Assembly (NCBI RefSeq): GCF_000715075.1
Contig: NC_134095.1
Location: 45,610,806-45,674,805 of the forward strand
Origin: Nicotiana tabacum
Taxonomy: Eukaryota; Streptophyta; Magnoliopsida; Solanales; Solanaceae
DNA length: 64,000 bases
Direction: 5' to 3'
Shown one piece after another: positions 1 to 11,883 of this stretch. The notes under the pieces are model-generated. The model saw only the letters and a program-made list of their open reading frames with translations. It was not told where the DNA came from and did not search any database. How positions within the stretch are numbered: the first letter of the stretch is position 1; each line of letters starts with the position of its first letter. The translations under genes and the position numbers were made by a program.

Positions 1-3000
1 CAATCGCAATTATGCCCTACGGGAGCTAATATATATAGGTTACAAGAAAGATGGGATATCAGGTAGGGTTAGAGTAACCCAAAATGGTGGATTAAGCCAT
101 GGGAGCTAAAGGTGAACCAATGTTTTGTTGAAGTTTTCAGAATAATGCGATAGGCACAAGTATTAGCAGGAGAATAAGAAGAGAGTAAATGAAGCATTAT
201 GAGTAAGGTATGATAAATAAGTAATAACGGTAAATCAAAATATAGTAGGATGACAGAGTCTATGGTCATGTGAAAGAAAGACAAGAGATGACAGGTTTTG
301 AGACTATAAAACAGTATATGCCATAAAGTCATATCCTTATTTCAAAAATGAGTTTGTGACTCCAACATGATTACTAGAAAGCTAAGTTAGACCTCCGGAG
401 TAATAGAAATCAACATAGGATGGTAAACAAGAAAAAAAAATTGAACATGATTTAGGGACCAGAGGATTCGATAATAGTCGACATCGTGAGAACTTCCGAG
501 ATCATGCTCCAACAAAAATAGTATGGACAATGGAAGAAAAACCTTTAAAGGTCATTCAGGAAGACGCTTCCCTAAAGTAAGCAATGTGAGCAAAGTTATG
601 CTTAAGGGACTAAGTGCGCCAGTTACATTAAGTGTCACCCTCACGTGGAAGGAATTCAGTTATCCCTAGTAGAGAAGGGTTCCCGACCAGGATATTATTG
701 ATACTAAGTGCGAATGAACACTTGAGACATAAGGATCCAGTGCGAGAGGTAAGTTAAGAAAAGGAAACAAACCAAGAGAGATTATGTGGAATATAGATAT
801 GAGAATGGACTAACGAGTATTTAGTAGTTGATTCAAGAAGAGCCTAATTATGGCTAGACACGAGGATACAGATAAATCAGCAGATCATGCAAGATAAACC
901 TAGTGAATCCCAGCATAGGGAATTCAGTCTCACAGATACAACATCATAATCCTTGAGAAATATTCAGATAGGAGTTGAGGTAGTTATAGTTGCCGTAAAA
1001 GTGTTACGAAAATAAAAGAGAGTGCCATCAGAAAAAAATTTGAGTTTAAAGTAACCCTGCGAGAACAAGGGCACGAAGGTATATAACTAAGGATATTTAT
1101 AAGTGAGTAAGAACATCAGAAATTTTGTCAGGTATATGATGGGATAAGCTCACAGCTTTACAAGAGTCAGAGCGTCTTCCATAAATGCTACAATGAAAGA
1201 CTAGCTGAGAAAATAAGGAAGAAGGCTTCAAACAAAGCATAGTGACCTAAATAAATAATGGTCTTGTAATAATAGTCTCACTACGACATTATATGCTCTC
1301 CATAACAAAGTGGCACCTGTCGTAATTAAGGAACGAGAAGTGAAATCCAAAGTAATATTCAAAATCATATGAGTTTCACAAAATTCCAATATATGTGGGC
1401 ACTAAGATAAGCGAAGTATTCATGCAACAAGTGGCAGAACGACCAAGAAAGCTAATTGATTACTTTTAACGAAAGCTGAGAAGGCACGAAAGGAATTATT
1501 TGATTTATGACCCAGAGTTAGTTACGTCATGAACACACTTAAGATTTCAGAGTGTTATTCATGCAGCATGTATGTTGACAATGATACAGCTATAGGAGAC
1601 TCTAGTATAAGTTGAAAAAAAGAATTGAGTCCACGTCACATATAAAAGCTTGATTTGCTAGAAGGTTACATCATGGATGTTCCATAGCATCCACGAGGGG
1701 ATAAATTAATAACTAATACCCTGAGCCGCAGATCGGAAGATAGCTTAAGCCTACTCAAAAGCTGAGATAGAAGAGAAACTAAAGAGTTACATTAACTAAG
1801 TAAATCAGGAGTTTGATTATTACACCCTAATGAGTACAAAAATCGGGATTCAGAACATTGCGGAATCACTCTTATAATCAGAGGTACAAGAAAGATAGTA
1901 CAATAGCCATATTCTATAACGGCTTTACGATAAAGCTAGGTAAAAGTGTACCGGCCTCGTAAGAAATCAATATGAAAGCTCCCAGCGGATCATGTATGCA
2001 CTAGAGGTGCAAGTATTATAATAAAGCTTCAAGTTGTGTATGTGAATTCCACCTATGTGGAAGGGAGGTTATGAAAGAGACAGAATATATGATGCGAGAT
2101 TTAAAGGTAAGTAAGGTAAAGGTAATGAAGGTATGAGATACTCAATTGCAGAAGCTTGGTAATAGTCCAGACTTCAGATAGAGGGCTATAAGCGTCGTGA
2201 TTCAGTATCCATAAATGATAGTGGTATCGTTACTAGCATATTTTCCACCCTATGGTTTCAGGTGCTGAGAGGTCTAGTTAAGAGAGTACAGAAAAGATAG
2301 AGGTGGTGTGATGTTTCGCTTGAGGTTCCAGAATAACATAAGCAAATGTATGGTGCTAGAAAGTTAAAGGAAGGCTGTGTGTAATATAAATAGATATGTG
2401 TAGGTCGCAAGCTAAAGTATGGTAGAGCAACAAGGTTTTAGGTGGACAGGAGTAAGAATACGAAAAGGTAAGTAAGAAGGTGACGAGAATAGGTAAGTCC
2501 TCGAGATTAAGCCCATCACAAAAAGAGAACTGATGGTTTCCATAAGTTATAAAAAGCTCAGTATAGCTTGAGTGAACTCGGAGGAGTTTAAGAGTAGGAG
2601 AATTTAACAGAGATGGAATGCTTCCCTAGTGGTAGAATAAGGGTGTAATTGTGATAGATAAGAGGATGACGTTTAGGCCTTTGATTAGGTAATGATTCAA
2701 AGAAAAAGGATTTCATGAATTGTATATGATTAAAATATCCCTATAAGGTGAATCATGTTGGGATACTATGAAATACGGTTAATGAAGTATTGTATCCTCC
2801 CTAGGTGGATCAGGCAAATAACTTCAGATATTCCCTGATGCAACGTGGGCCCTTACGACAATGTATTATATAAGAGGTTTTGAGTTATCAGTGGTAGATT
2901 ATAGATCAAATTAAGGTAAATCAACAATAGATGGGTACAAGTTCCAAAGTATGAGATGAGATTTGTTTGTTATTCTTAAGATGAATGGTAATGAGGAAGC

Positions 3001-3568
3001 ATTAAAGGACTTAGATTTATACATATAGGATCAACAGCGAGAGAGTAACTTGGAGTTTGGTAGCAGAACTCAGTAATAATAAATCAAAGCATGTGTTATG
3101 GTATAGTATGGCCTACCTAGATGCAGTAAAGCCATAAGGATAGATATCCGAGGCTATAAAACAAGATACGACAATAGTCGTAAGTTCGACAAAGTACCAA
3201 GCGAAGGACTTCAGTACACCTATAGATGACTAGAGGGGAAACTTGCCATAGTTCTATATATATTCCCAAAGTGAGGCCTAGAGATTGGCTAAAAGCTGGA
3301 GGAAAAAGGACAGAAGAGTCGCATAGGCGCACATACAAGGACAAAGTCGTACAGGCTGCATGATAGAAGGTCGCAACAATTACGAGATTGGAAGAATTCT
3401 GACAAAAAGTCGTGGTGTGAGAAAGAGGCCCAAAGGGGGGAATGCCCTAACCTTCAGATTTATTCAAAGGACAGTTTCCTAGAAGGAAAGGACAACATTA
3501 AAATATTTGTAACAGCTATGGGTTATGAGACTGATAAGTGCATCAGCCAACATTCGAGGATGAATGTT
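1..3568 (+). other. Non-coding 3' internal region of a Ty3/gypsy element (probable)
   Basis: No reading frame of useful length or recognisable gag/pol motif is visible on either strand. The assignment rests on what follows: the stretch runs into a purine tract and an LTR-like start near 3585, in the arrangement typical of the 3' end of Solanaceae chromoviruses (a line resembling ttcgaggatgaatgtt just before the purine tract at 3553-3568). It could be a long 3' untranslated region or fully decayed pol. No host gene signal was seen. Confidence 0.35.
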
Positions 3569-3584
3569 CCAAAGGGGAAAATGA
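3569..3584 (+). other. Polypurine tract of chromovirus-like element
   Basis: A purine-rich stretch, ccaaaggggaaaatga, lies directly before TGTCACACCCC. In LTR retrotransposons this is the plus-strand primer next to the 3' LTR, so it fixes both the orientation (plus strand) and the LTR start at 3585. Confidence 0.55.
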
Positions 3585-3811
3585 TGTCACACCCCATATT
3601 TTCGCACATAAGAGTACGTCTTAAGTCAATTGATGTAAGACCAAAAATGAGATCATCTTTGGAAGTATATAAAGTAAGTTAATCATTTTTGTTTACCGTG
3701 AAAATGGTAACAACAATTAAATTTGTAAATGGGATTCTAAAAATATGTGATCTATTCCCGAGCTAGTTGTTAGAGCAGTTGATGCTATGAACGTGAAGCT
3801 TAACGATGAAA

Positions 3812-4541
3812 TGTAAGCTAAAATAAGACAGTAATCAAACCGAAGGGGCCTGTTGCCCGAATGCTTAGCTGGTCGATAAGGACCTCGGGGTCGGGACTCG
3901 AATCAAGCTCGATCTATCGGGGGCAACTGGGAATAGGATAACAATTAAGGATACGATCAAGCAAGGATCTTTAAGTCCAAAGTTGCGCAATATAGCATGA
4001 AATAAGTAAGAAGACAATAGATGTTAAAGCGGCCTCGAGCCAGTGAGAACGAACAAAACTGGTGAAAGAGAGAGAGATATTATTGCTTTAGTGTATAAAT
4101 GAAGCAACATCCTCCTTTTACAAAGTGGTATGGGTTCCCCTTATATAGGCGAGGGAACACGGTTTGGTACAAATATGTGGAGATTAAATACAAAGTACGG
4201 AGATGGGATTGTTTGACGTTATGCCTCAGTATAGGCTTTGGATAGGCCAGGCCTGTCAGACGTAGCCATGTGCCTTTGGGGCTTCCCCCTCCGTCCTGGC
4301 TTTGAGTCTTCCGAGTCGGGCTCCGACGAGCCTTGAGGTCAGGAACTTGGTCACGGCCTCCCGCCCTCGGGGTCTCGAGGCATGCTTCCGAAATGTCCCG
4401 ACAGCGAGAAATCAAGTCTTCTTATTTCGCCGCATACAATTTTATAATGGAGGGTACAAATATTTAAGATCATGAATGCCAAGTACCAAGAGGGTTTGAA
4501 GGCTTCGAAGCTAAATGAATTGAAGAAAATAAGTTTCGTCA
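3812..4541 (-). mobile_element. Nested solo-LTR-like insertion
   Basis: GC content and sequence character change abruptly here relative to the surrounding LTR. The block runs from tgtaagc to tttcgtca (TG...CA), is about 730 bp, and carries a TATA-like box read on the minus strand (tatataagggg, near 4135-4150). It looks like a solo LTR of another family in minus orientation. I did not find a clean 5-bp target duplication, so the exact borders are uncertain. Confidence 0.4.
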
Positions 4542-6251
4542 AAAGTCGACATGCTGGGAAAGTTATAACATGTACTTTTGGGGTGAGACTAGGTTGCTTA
4601 ACCTTATAAGGAGATTATGTTATGAGTTATTTTAGTCATATGATAGTCGTGTGTCATGTTTTGAAGTCAAGCGAGTTGTGAAATAAAAGTTGGTAAAGGT
4701 CATCACAAGTTACATTCCTAAATATGGTGAAAATTAGGTCATATGTAGCTGAGCATTTCTCCCAATGTACTTGGAATTTCGGGATAATCTACCTACAAAA
4801 TTGAAGATCTACGAGTCTAGTTTCCAAAGAATTAAACCTTTCATTGATACAACATTTGAGTAGAGAGATATTCACATTTCTGCTAGACTGCGCAGAATGG
4901 TAGGTGACAAGTAGGTGCATCACCTACTTGCCAAATGGAGAGGCCACAATTAAATGCCCTAAAGTCGGCCAAGAGGGGTGTTTTAAGGACATATAAACTC
5001 ATTTAATTCACTTATTTCTCAGACCAAAAAACAGATTGAACCCCTGCACCTCCTCCCCCAAAAAATCCCACACAAACCCTAGGTTATTTCAGATGTTACG
5101 ATGTGGTTCTAGTGCCGAAAATCCCGGACAGCTTGCTCGTTTCTCTTTCTCCTTCATGTAGCTGCGTTGGGGGACTGCTTTTTGATGGAGAAGGACTAGG
5201 TTTCGTGTTTCTACTCAGTCCAAGGTAAGTTTAAGCTTCTCTTTTCATTATCTATGCTTGTACAAGTTGCAACTCGATCGTAAAGACTAGACCTAGCGAG
5301 TTTCGAATGAGTAGTATGTTGTTTGTTATTATATCACTATTGGCTGGTTGTAAACTTATTTTTAAGTTGAATTCATGGATGGTTTAGTGGATAAGAGGCT
5401 TAATTATGTACTATTTGTTGTGCTTCTCAATTTGAAAGAAAAGACAAGTCGAAACATTTTTTAGTAAACCGAAAAATCAATTTTGAGTTGTTGAACTTGT
5501 GGGATTGTTTCGTGGGTTGTTTCGTGTTGCTTTTGGGTTTCCTCTTTTGCTATTGTTTTATGGAGTTTGGGAGGAGTAAGAATGTGGAGAAACACCACAT
5601 AATGTCAGGGTGGTTGGCTGATAGTTCGTCATTACATTTTTTAGGTTGTTTGACACTACTTTGTTATCGTTTATGTATGAAGTGATTAGAGTGTGTGGGC
5701 TATTTTGTGGTATGTTATGGAGATAAGGTTGGAACATGATGCATACATGTTGTTATTGTTGGAATATGGTATTGGAGGAGGGCCTTGTTACAGGGGAGAT
5801 GCTGCCCAAATTTACGTAAACGAGCTACTAATATAAGTTGTGAACTTAGCCTTTACTCAGCACTGATTTTGAATCTCCTTATGTTGTGGTAGACTAAGTT
5901 GAGTTGTTTGAAGAATTGCTTGGAAGGTATTAAGGACTCAACGGAGTTAAGGTATTTTAAGACTAAAACCTTTCTTTCATTTGGCATGATCCAGTAACTA
6001 CATATGTTTGATAACGAGACATAAAGAGAAGTTCATATTCCTGAATTTATGTACATTTTCCTAGTCTCATAAGTTACAACATTCTCCCTTATTGGGACTT
6101 CATATTCAATTTAGTATTGTCTTTTCAGCCAAGAGAGCAGAGAGTCTATATATATATATATATATACATATAGTATTACAGTATTTTCACTTTCATCTAG
6201 CTATAATCGATGGGCAGGCCCCTATTGGGCAACCTCTGATAAGATGGTAAG

Positions 6252-6390
6252 TTATATACCGAGCCTACTGTGGCCGAGCGCCTATGACCGAGCCCAGCAT
6301 GGCCGAGATACAGAGCCTAGTATGGCCGTGCGCCTATGAGCGAGCCTACTACGGCAGAGCCGTTATATATATACTGAGCCTTATAAGGCC
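6252..6390 (+). repeat. Short imperfect tandem repeats inside LTR
   Basis: Units resembling gagcctactgtggccgagcgcctatgacc recur about three to four times with drift (ggccgagcgcctatgacc, ggccgtgcgcctatgagc, then gagcctactacggcagagcc). They lie within the large LTR and have no coding meaning. Confidence 0.5.
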
Positions 6391-6704
6391 GAACAACTAT
6401 TTCACTTACAATATTGAGAGAGTTGATCAGTATCAGCAGGTAAGCATATCTTCAGATTATCTTTGACTCTCAGTTACTTTTAGTTATTATATTATCAGTT
6501 TAGTTTCAGCTTTTAGTTATTCTGTCGCCTTACATACTCGGTATATTATTTCGTACTGACGTCCCTTTTGCCGGGGACGCTGCATTTCATGCCTGCAGGT
6601 CCTGATTTGCAACTGGATAGACCTTCCTAGTAGACAAAGTCAAACATCAGATTGGTTGGTAAGCTCCACTTCCTCGGAGTTACCAGGTCTAGACCTTGGA
6701 GTCC

Positions 6705-6706
<2 letters not shown>

Positions 6707-6782
<76 letters not shown>
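6707..6782. repeat. (TA)n microsatellite, first array
   Basis: About 38 uninterrupted TA units. It sits in the 3' part of the large LTR, between a segment ending gagtccatt and one beginning gatatagatttg. Length is likely polymorphic. Confidence 0.95.
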
Positions 6783-6784
<2 letters not shown>

Positions 6785-6916
6785 TATAGATTTGATGGGT
6801 AGGTCAAGGCCCTGTTCGACCATGGTACATTTCAGTTATCTCTAGAGGCTTGTAGACGAGTCCTGTATAGTTTGTATATCAGTAGATGTTCATGGCGGCT
6901 TTGTCAGCCTGCATAG

Positions 6917-6917
<1 letters not shown>

Positions 6918-6972
<55 letters not shown>
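6918..6972. repeat. (TA)n microsatellite, second array
   Basis: About 27 TA units in the same LTR, roughly 135 bp beyond the first array. Confidence 0.95.
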
Positions 6973-6975
<3 letters not shown>

Positions 6976-7150
6976 CTTTTGGGTATGCTTACCCCTTAGA
7001 TGAGAGAGACGATATTTTCAAATGATTCAGAATATGGCCTCATCGGCCTATGTTGAGGGTTACCCCTCCAGAGTTTACAGTTACAAAGTGGTACGCTCGG
7101 GCCGAGTATGGCACCGGGTGCCGGCCACGCCTCGTCAAGTTTGGGGCGTG

Positions 7151-7153
<3 letters not shown>

Positions 7154-7236
<83 letters not shown>
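7154..7236. repeat. (AT)n microsatellite, third array
   Basis: About 41 AT units that begin immediately after the LTR terminus GGGGCGTGACA and separate it from a second, related LTR tail. Confidence 0.95.
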
Positions 7237-7238
<2 letters not shown>

Positions 7239-7833
7239 CATGTAAGTATGCATATACGGTGTCACTTTAGAGATTCAGGTTAATTCTTATATATCTTTAC
7301 TTAATGTTGACTTATTGTTATGTTTCAGTTCTGCCTTACATACTCAGTATGTTATTCGTACTGACGTACTTTTGTTGGGGACGCTGCATTCATGCATGTA
7401 GGTATAGATAATCAGTTTGACGAGCCCTCATAGTAGATGATATTGGCATTCATTGAAGGATCGGTAAGACTCCATCTCATTCGGAGTGCAGCCGAGTCTA
7501 TGAGTCATCGTGTCAGAACATTGCTATAGACTTACGGGTAGGCCAGTACCCTGTCACATTTGATGTCAATTAATCTTAGAGGCTTTGTAGACAGAGGTTT
7601 AGTTTGTATAGTATGTCAGAGGCCTTGACGGCCTATATGTATTCATGTGTTAAGAAAAATGATTCAGTGATAAAGTATTTTCCCACTTACAGTTGTCCAT
7701 TATGAGTTGTGATCATTTTGGCCCATGATAGTTGAAAAAGGAATGAGTTCAGCCTCGACCTATGTATGCTCTAATTTTGGTCGAATGATCATAAGTTACA
7801 TAGTGGTTCGCTCGGGCCAGTGTGGGCGTGACA
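7237..7833 (+). repeat. Second, related LTR 3' portion
   Basis: Sequence from about 7320 repeats in diverged form the segment from about 6535: both carry a line like cttacatactc-gtat-ttattcgtactgacg followed by ggggacgctgcattcatgc, then a region with ggcctgacggcctat-like text, and both close with GGGCGTGACA (7153 and 7833). This is a partial LTR of the same superfamily lying in tandem with the first, either from recombination or from independent insertion. Confidence 0.55.
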
Positions 7834-8885
7834 CTCTCTTACTTAGCAAGCTATACATCTTTATTTAATGTACGAAAGCTCTTAAAATTATGGGTTGTGG
7901 GCCCCACTTGGTATGATGACTTGGCTAAAGAATTCCCTAATCTTGCCATCTAGCTCCAAGACTTGCCTAGTCAATATTGAATTCCCTACTTACGGCCACC
8001 TGAATGCTTATCCACCCAATAATTAACCGCTAATTTTCTTAATTAACCTTTTAATCTCCCACTAACCAATAATTAACTAATTATCCACATAATTAAGAAT
8101 TATCTCAATTACTTAAAATACTACTAACTTTTAATACACTTTATACATCTTACTATCATGGTCATGTGGTACCTTGTATGGCACTAGTCCATAAATACGG
8201 GGTATTATAGCTTGGATCGTATTTTATTCTAAAATAACAACCTTTAACGAAACTCATCTTCTTTGATATGTTTACCCTCTGACCTTCACAACACTTACTT
8301 ATCACTTGTTTGACATATCATAAATACTTATAATCTCGAAAATAGTCTTGTCCTCATCCTAAAGTACTACTATTAAAATATTAATAGATTATGGTACCAT
8401 ATAAAATTAATACATACACTATTATTTCATTAAAACATCCATGTAAAAATATATATATATTTTCTCCACTTTTAATTTTCCTAATCTCATATAAAAAGTA
8501 CAAATTTTCATATGCTTAAATTCTTAAAATGATAAAAAAATAACCTTATTTTCTTGTGAGAAAATAATTTCTATCCTTACATTAAAGAAAATCTCATAAG
8601 CTTTCTCATATTATGTGTATAATTTAAAGCATATTCGAAAGTAGTAATATTAATAACTATATAAAATCACATTTTTCAAACCTTTTTTTTACAAAAAATG
8701 TTCCACTCAAAATACTATATCAAATGTATATAATGGTATCAATGTTGTTAAACTTACGGGGTCTTACAATAATATAGTCACAAATTCTTTATAATCTCAT
8801 GAATGGTCTTAATCTCTTCAAGCTCATATGGATTACTATGACTCATCCTAATATAAAAGTACGGGATATATCAGTTCCACTGAAT
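7834..8885. other. AT-rich intergenic or LTR-derived DNA without gene
   Basis: About 1 kb of AT-rich sequence. A phrase such as tccataaatacggggtattatag near 8190 resembles LTR leader DNA of Solanaceae gypsy elements, and related short text reappears near 8755-8875, so it may be a decayed LTR. No frame, primer site or target duplication could be supported. Confidence 0.35.
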
Positions 8886-9767
8886 ATGAACCCCTGATGT
8901 GATCCATGGAGGTGATGGTCCCGGAGCTGCCAAAATCTCAGCTAGCCATAGGCAAGCTGCATCACCCAGTGAGAACTTCTCTAGGTATTGCACCGACTCC
9001 ACATCCTCAAACGCCAAATATGCGTTCAGGGTGCTCTAATCTAACCTCACATTCAAATTACTCACTTTCGACACCTTGGTCCCCATTTTTATATGCGCCA
9101 TATTGGCGTAAAATTCCCGGACCAAGTTCTCTTTGTCATCTGCCACACTTTGAGTGAACCATGTCCACCCTTTCCTCTCCCAGACTTGTCTTTACACCGC
9201 CGGGTTATATCTATCCAAATCTTTCAATAAAAACTGACGCTCAAGAGTGAGTGATCTCTACAGCCACTACTCTCGGAATCTGTTGAATGTAGTCAAACTA
9301 ACAAACCTATCTTCCCAAACTTCTTTCTTCTTCGACCTCTTAAGACCGACAACTCTGGTATCACCCCCTCCGCCATCCTCTGAAATATCATCCTCATAAA
9401 CTATAGTAGCTGGTGCGTCGGGGGTATGTGTAGATGAGGGCTCTAAATCCTGACCATCTTCTGAACCCTCGAAAGTGCTATCTGAGGTGGAAGTCTCAAC
9501 TCGAAGCTGAAATCTCTCTTGAAGCTATTGTGGCTGTGATTCAGCATCAGGATGCTCTTGCAAAGAGTCGCCTTACGATGCTTCCCTAGACGGGACATAT
9601 GAACTTGATTCAGCGGGCTCTTTAGCTCTACTTCTCCCGATTGTCACCTTTTTGGATATAACTCTTTGTAAGGCGAGTAGTAAGGTACTCTTGACAGGGC
9701 CTCGGGAGGGTTCACCCCTCCCCTTTGATGTATCACCTCGACCACGTGAGCTAACCGTATTATGCAA
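8886..9767 (-). pseudogene. Athila ORF3 (FYAN-domain protein), decayed
   Basis: Minus-strand frames carry a basic, Ser/Arg-rich N-terminus (near 9750-9580), an acidic middle and, near 9090-9125, the core LVREFYANMAHIK. Element B encodes the same order, with shared stretches around RFVS, EWW, RSLT and FYAN. The family looks like the extra ORF downstream of integrase in Athila elements, sometimes listed as env-like or as a putative plant transposon protein; function is unknown. The expected start codon by comparison with B reads ACG at about 9746, and several stops and shifts follow. C-terminal coiled coil is not present before the element ends. Confidence 0.6.
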
Positions 9768-9844
9768 TAAATAGGAACAAGAGTCAGTTCTAGTTTAAGT
9801 ATAAAATAGCAGACATTTGCATAAATAAGTATATTGCAGGGTGG

Positions 9845-10195
9845 GGAAGTACGGTCCGCATAATTACAAGTGCGGCCACAGGTGGGGTTGTGCGGATCAC
9901 ATAATTTAAAAGTGCAGCCGTAGTGATGATTCTGCGGTCCGCTTAATTTTAAGTGAGAATGCACTCTGAAGTGCGGTCCGCATAATTTTGAGTGTGACCG
10001 CACAATGAATACCTCAAAAGTGGCAATTCTTTGAAGACAGAGAATGCCCTGATCTGCAGGTGCACACACTTTTCTGCGGCTGTGGTTGAATTTTTGTGGA
10101 CCGCGTAATTTCAAGTGCGGTCGGCACAATCTAGCAATACCAAATGCCCTAACCTATAGATCTACGGACCGCACAATTCCTTGTGCGGACGCATA
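9845..10195 (-). promoter_or_regulatory. GC-rich palindromic motif array before ORF3 of element A
   Basis: Recurring units such as gcggtccgcataatt and gtgcggccac, spaced some tens of bases apart (near 9850, 9890, 9940, 9975, 10075, 10110 and 10165), stand out against AT-rich DNA. The same motif fills the LTRs of this family. Role is inferred to be regulatory. Confidence 0.5.
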
Positions 10196-10545
10196 ATTCA
10201 AAAATTAATGGGGCAGAGTTCGTAGTGTTTCAATTTTTAGGCACAAATTGGACATGGTAATAGCAATAATCATGATAAGCAAATACCCAATCCCCTAATA
10301 GCAACTAAGAGTTCACCCAGCACAATCTACAACCCATATGGATAAGAATTTGATAATTGGTCTAAAAGTAACTTAACAAATTATAAACTAAAATGAAGAA
10401 AATTGAAAAATTCTAGAGATGATTTGAAAATACTAGTGATGAAGTGGTGTTAAGGAAGTATCAAAGATGTTGAATCAAGTGTGCAATATTTTAGCTTGTG
10501 TTTTAATTTCTCAGAACATGGAAAGTTTAAATAGTAGAATAAGGC

Positions 10546-10560
10546 CTACTATTTATACTT
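10546..10560 (-). promoter_or_regulatory. Putative internal TATA box of element A
   Basis: On the minus strand the sequence reads aagtataaatagtag, a good plant TATA box, placed between the integrase fragment and ORF3. Elements B and C have a TATA box in the equivalent place. Confidence 0.4.
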
Positions 10561-10585
10561 ACGAGATTGGACAAGAGTTCAATTT

Positions 10586-10770
10586 TGGCCGCCGTTCTTG
10601 CTCCACCATGGTGACCACCATACGGCGAAGAATGACAAGCCCTAAGAATTTCAACTTGTTCCTCATCCGGTACACATTTTCTAATCACTCCATTCGTACA
10701 AAACCGAAAAAGGTATGGTTCATCCCAATAATAGTTTTGACAATCTCATTTGAGCTTCTTTCTTTGGTTT
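10586..10770 (-). pseudogene. Integrase N-terminal fragment, element A
   Basis: Minus-strand translation matches the start of integrase in elements B and C (region before and around the HHCC zinc-binding domain, e.g. the segment reading SNQRKKLK and the HHGGART-type text). Integrase breaks off at about 10585 and the sequence jumps to the spacer with the internal TATA box, so the catalytic core is absent. Confidence 0.6.
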
Positions 10771-11335
10771 GAAGAGAACTCAACCGGAATGATACCACTC
10801 ACAAGATAATATGCTAGATCAATGAACCAAGGCACCTCTTTCATAGAAATAGCCAAGAGTTGCTCATCGGGGAAGGAGTCATTGATTTCAAGGCCATCAT
10901 GCGGCCTCCCCTCCTCCTCCAAACGAAACAAGTGGTCTGCCACTTGGTGTTCACTCCCTTTTCAATCTTGGATGTCTATATCAAAATCTTGCAACAAAAA
11001 TACCTATCTCAAAAACCTTGTTTTGTAATCTTTCTAGATCATAAGATAACGAAGTGCCGCATGAACCGTATGAACAATTATTTTTGCACCCATCAAGCAC
11101 GGGCGGAACTTCTCAATAGCAAACACAATGGCAAGGAGCTCTTTCTTTGTAAGGGCATATTTGACTTGGGTACTATTCATGGTCTTACTTTCATAATAAA
11201 CCGGATGAAAATTTTGTTGATGTGCTGCCCCAAAATAGCCCCCACCACTACATCACTTGCATCACACATGAGCTCAAAATGAACACTCCAATTTGGAGTG
11301 ATGATGATGGGAGTAGTAGTCAACTTGAAGTCCCG
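10771..11335 (-). pseudogene. RNase H domain, element A
   Basis: Minus-strand frames resemble RNase H of elements B and C, including the tail MADHLFRLEEEGRPHDGLE near 10940-10880. RNase H would degrade the RNA strand during reverse transcription. Several shifts interrupt it, and at about 11336 it is joined directly to the RT catalytic region, missing the RT connection segment of roughly 350 bp that element C has. Confidence 0.7.
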
Positions 11336-11880
11336 ACCATCGAGAAGTCATCCATGAAGACTTCAAGGTAATCCTCCACCATATCCGTGAAGATCGTCAT
11401 CATACACCTTTGAAAAGTTTTCGGTGCATTGCACAACCCAAATGGCATCTGCGAGAAGGCGAAAGTACCATAAGGACATGTGAAAGTAGTTTTCTCTTCA
11501 TCCTCCGGAGCAATAAGAATTTGATTGTAGTTGGAATACACATCAAGGAAACAATAGAAAGCACGGCCGGCCAATCTATCAAGCATTTGATCTAGGAAGG
11601 GAAGTGGGAAATGATTCTTCCTTGTGACTTTGTTGAGCTTAGGATAGTCCATACACACTCTTCACCCAATCACGTTCTTGTAGAAATAAACTCATTCTTA
11701 TCATTGGTGACCACCGTCATGCACCTTTCTTTGGGACACATTGAACCGAAGAAGTCCACGAACTATCGAAAATGGGATAAACAACTCCGGCATCCAACCA
11801 CATAATTATCTCCTTTTTGACAACCTCTTGCATGGCTTCATTGAGTCTATTTTGATGTTCAATAGATGGTTTGGCATTTC
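11320..11880 (-). pseudogene. Reverse transcriptase domain, element A
   Basis: The frame at 11320-11658 shows Ty3/gypsy RT hallmarks in order: MDYPKLNKVT, FPLPFLDQMLDRLAG, the FLD region, MPFGLCNAPKTFQRCM and the catalytic FMDDFS near its end. The upstream part (11659-11880) is shifted out of frame. After FMDDFS the frame is fused to RNase H sequence by the deletion at about 11336, so the enzyme cannot be functional. Confidence 0.85.
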
Positions 11881-11883
11881 CTC

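Larger units (their letters stand above)
3585..7153 (+). repeat. 3' LTR of chromovirus-like Ty3/gypsy element
   Basis: The segment opens with TGTCACACCCC just after the purine tract and closes with GGGGCGTGACA, which are inverted complements of each other as expected for LTR termini (TG...CA). Inside lie a probable nested insertion at 3812-4541, short repeats around 6252-6390 and two long AT arrays. No coding signal was found; small frames such as 5488-5685 look like chance. The end could instead be at 7833 if the second LTR-like tail belongs to the same unit. Confidence 0.6.

Noticed and set aside
5488..5685. 65-codon hydrophobic frame in the large LTR
   Set aside because: No motif, no neighbours, inside LTR DNA.
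7022..7237. Frames encoding long Ile-Tyr repeats on both strands
   Set aside because: They are translations of the AT microsatellites, not proteins.
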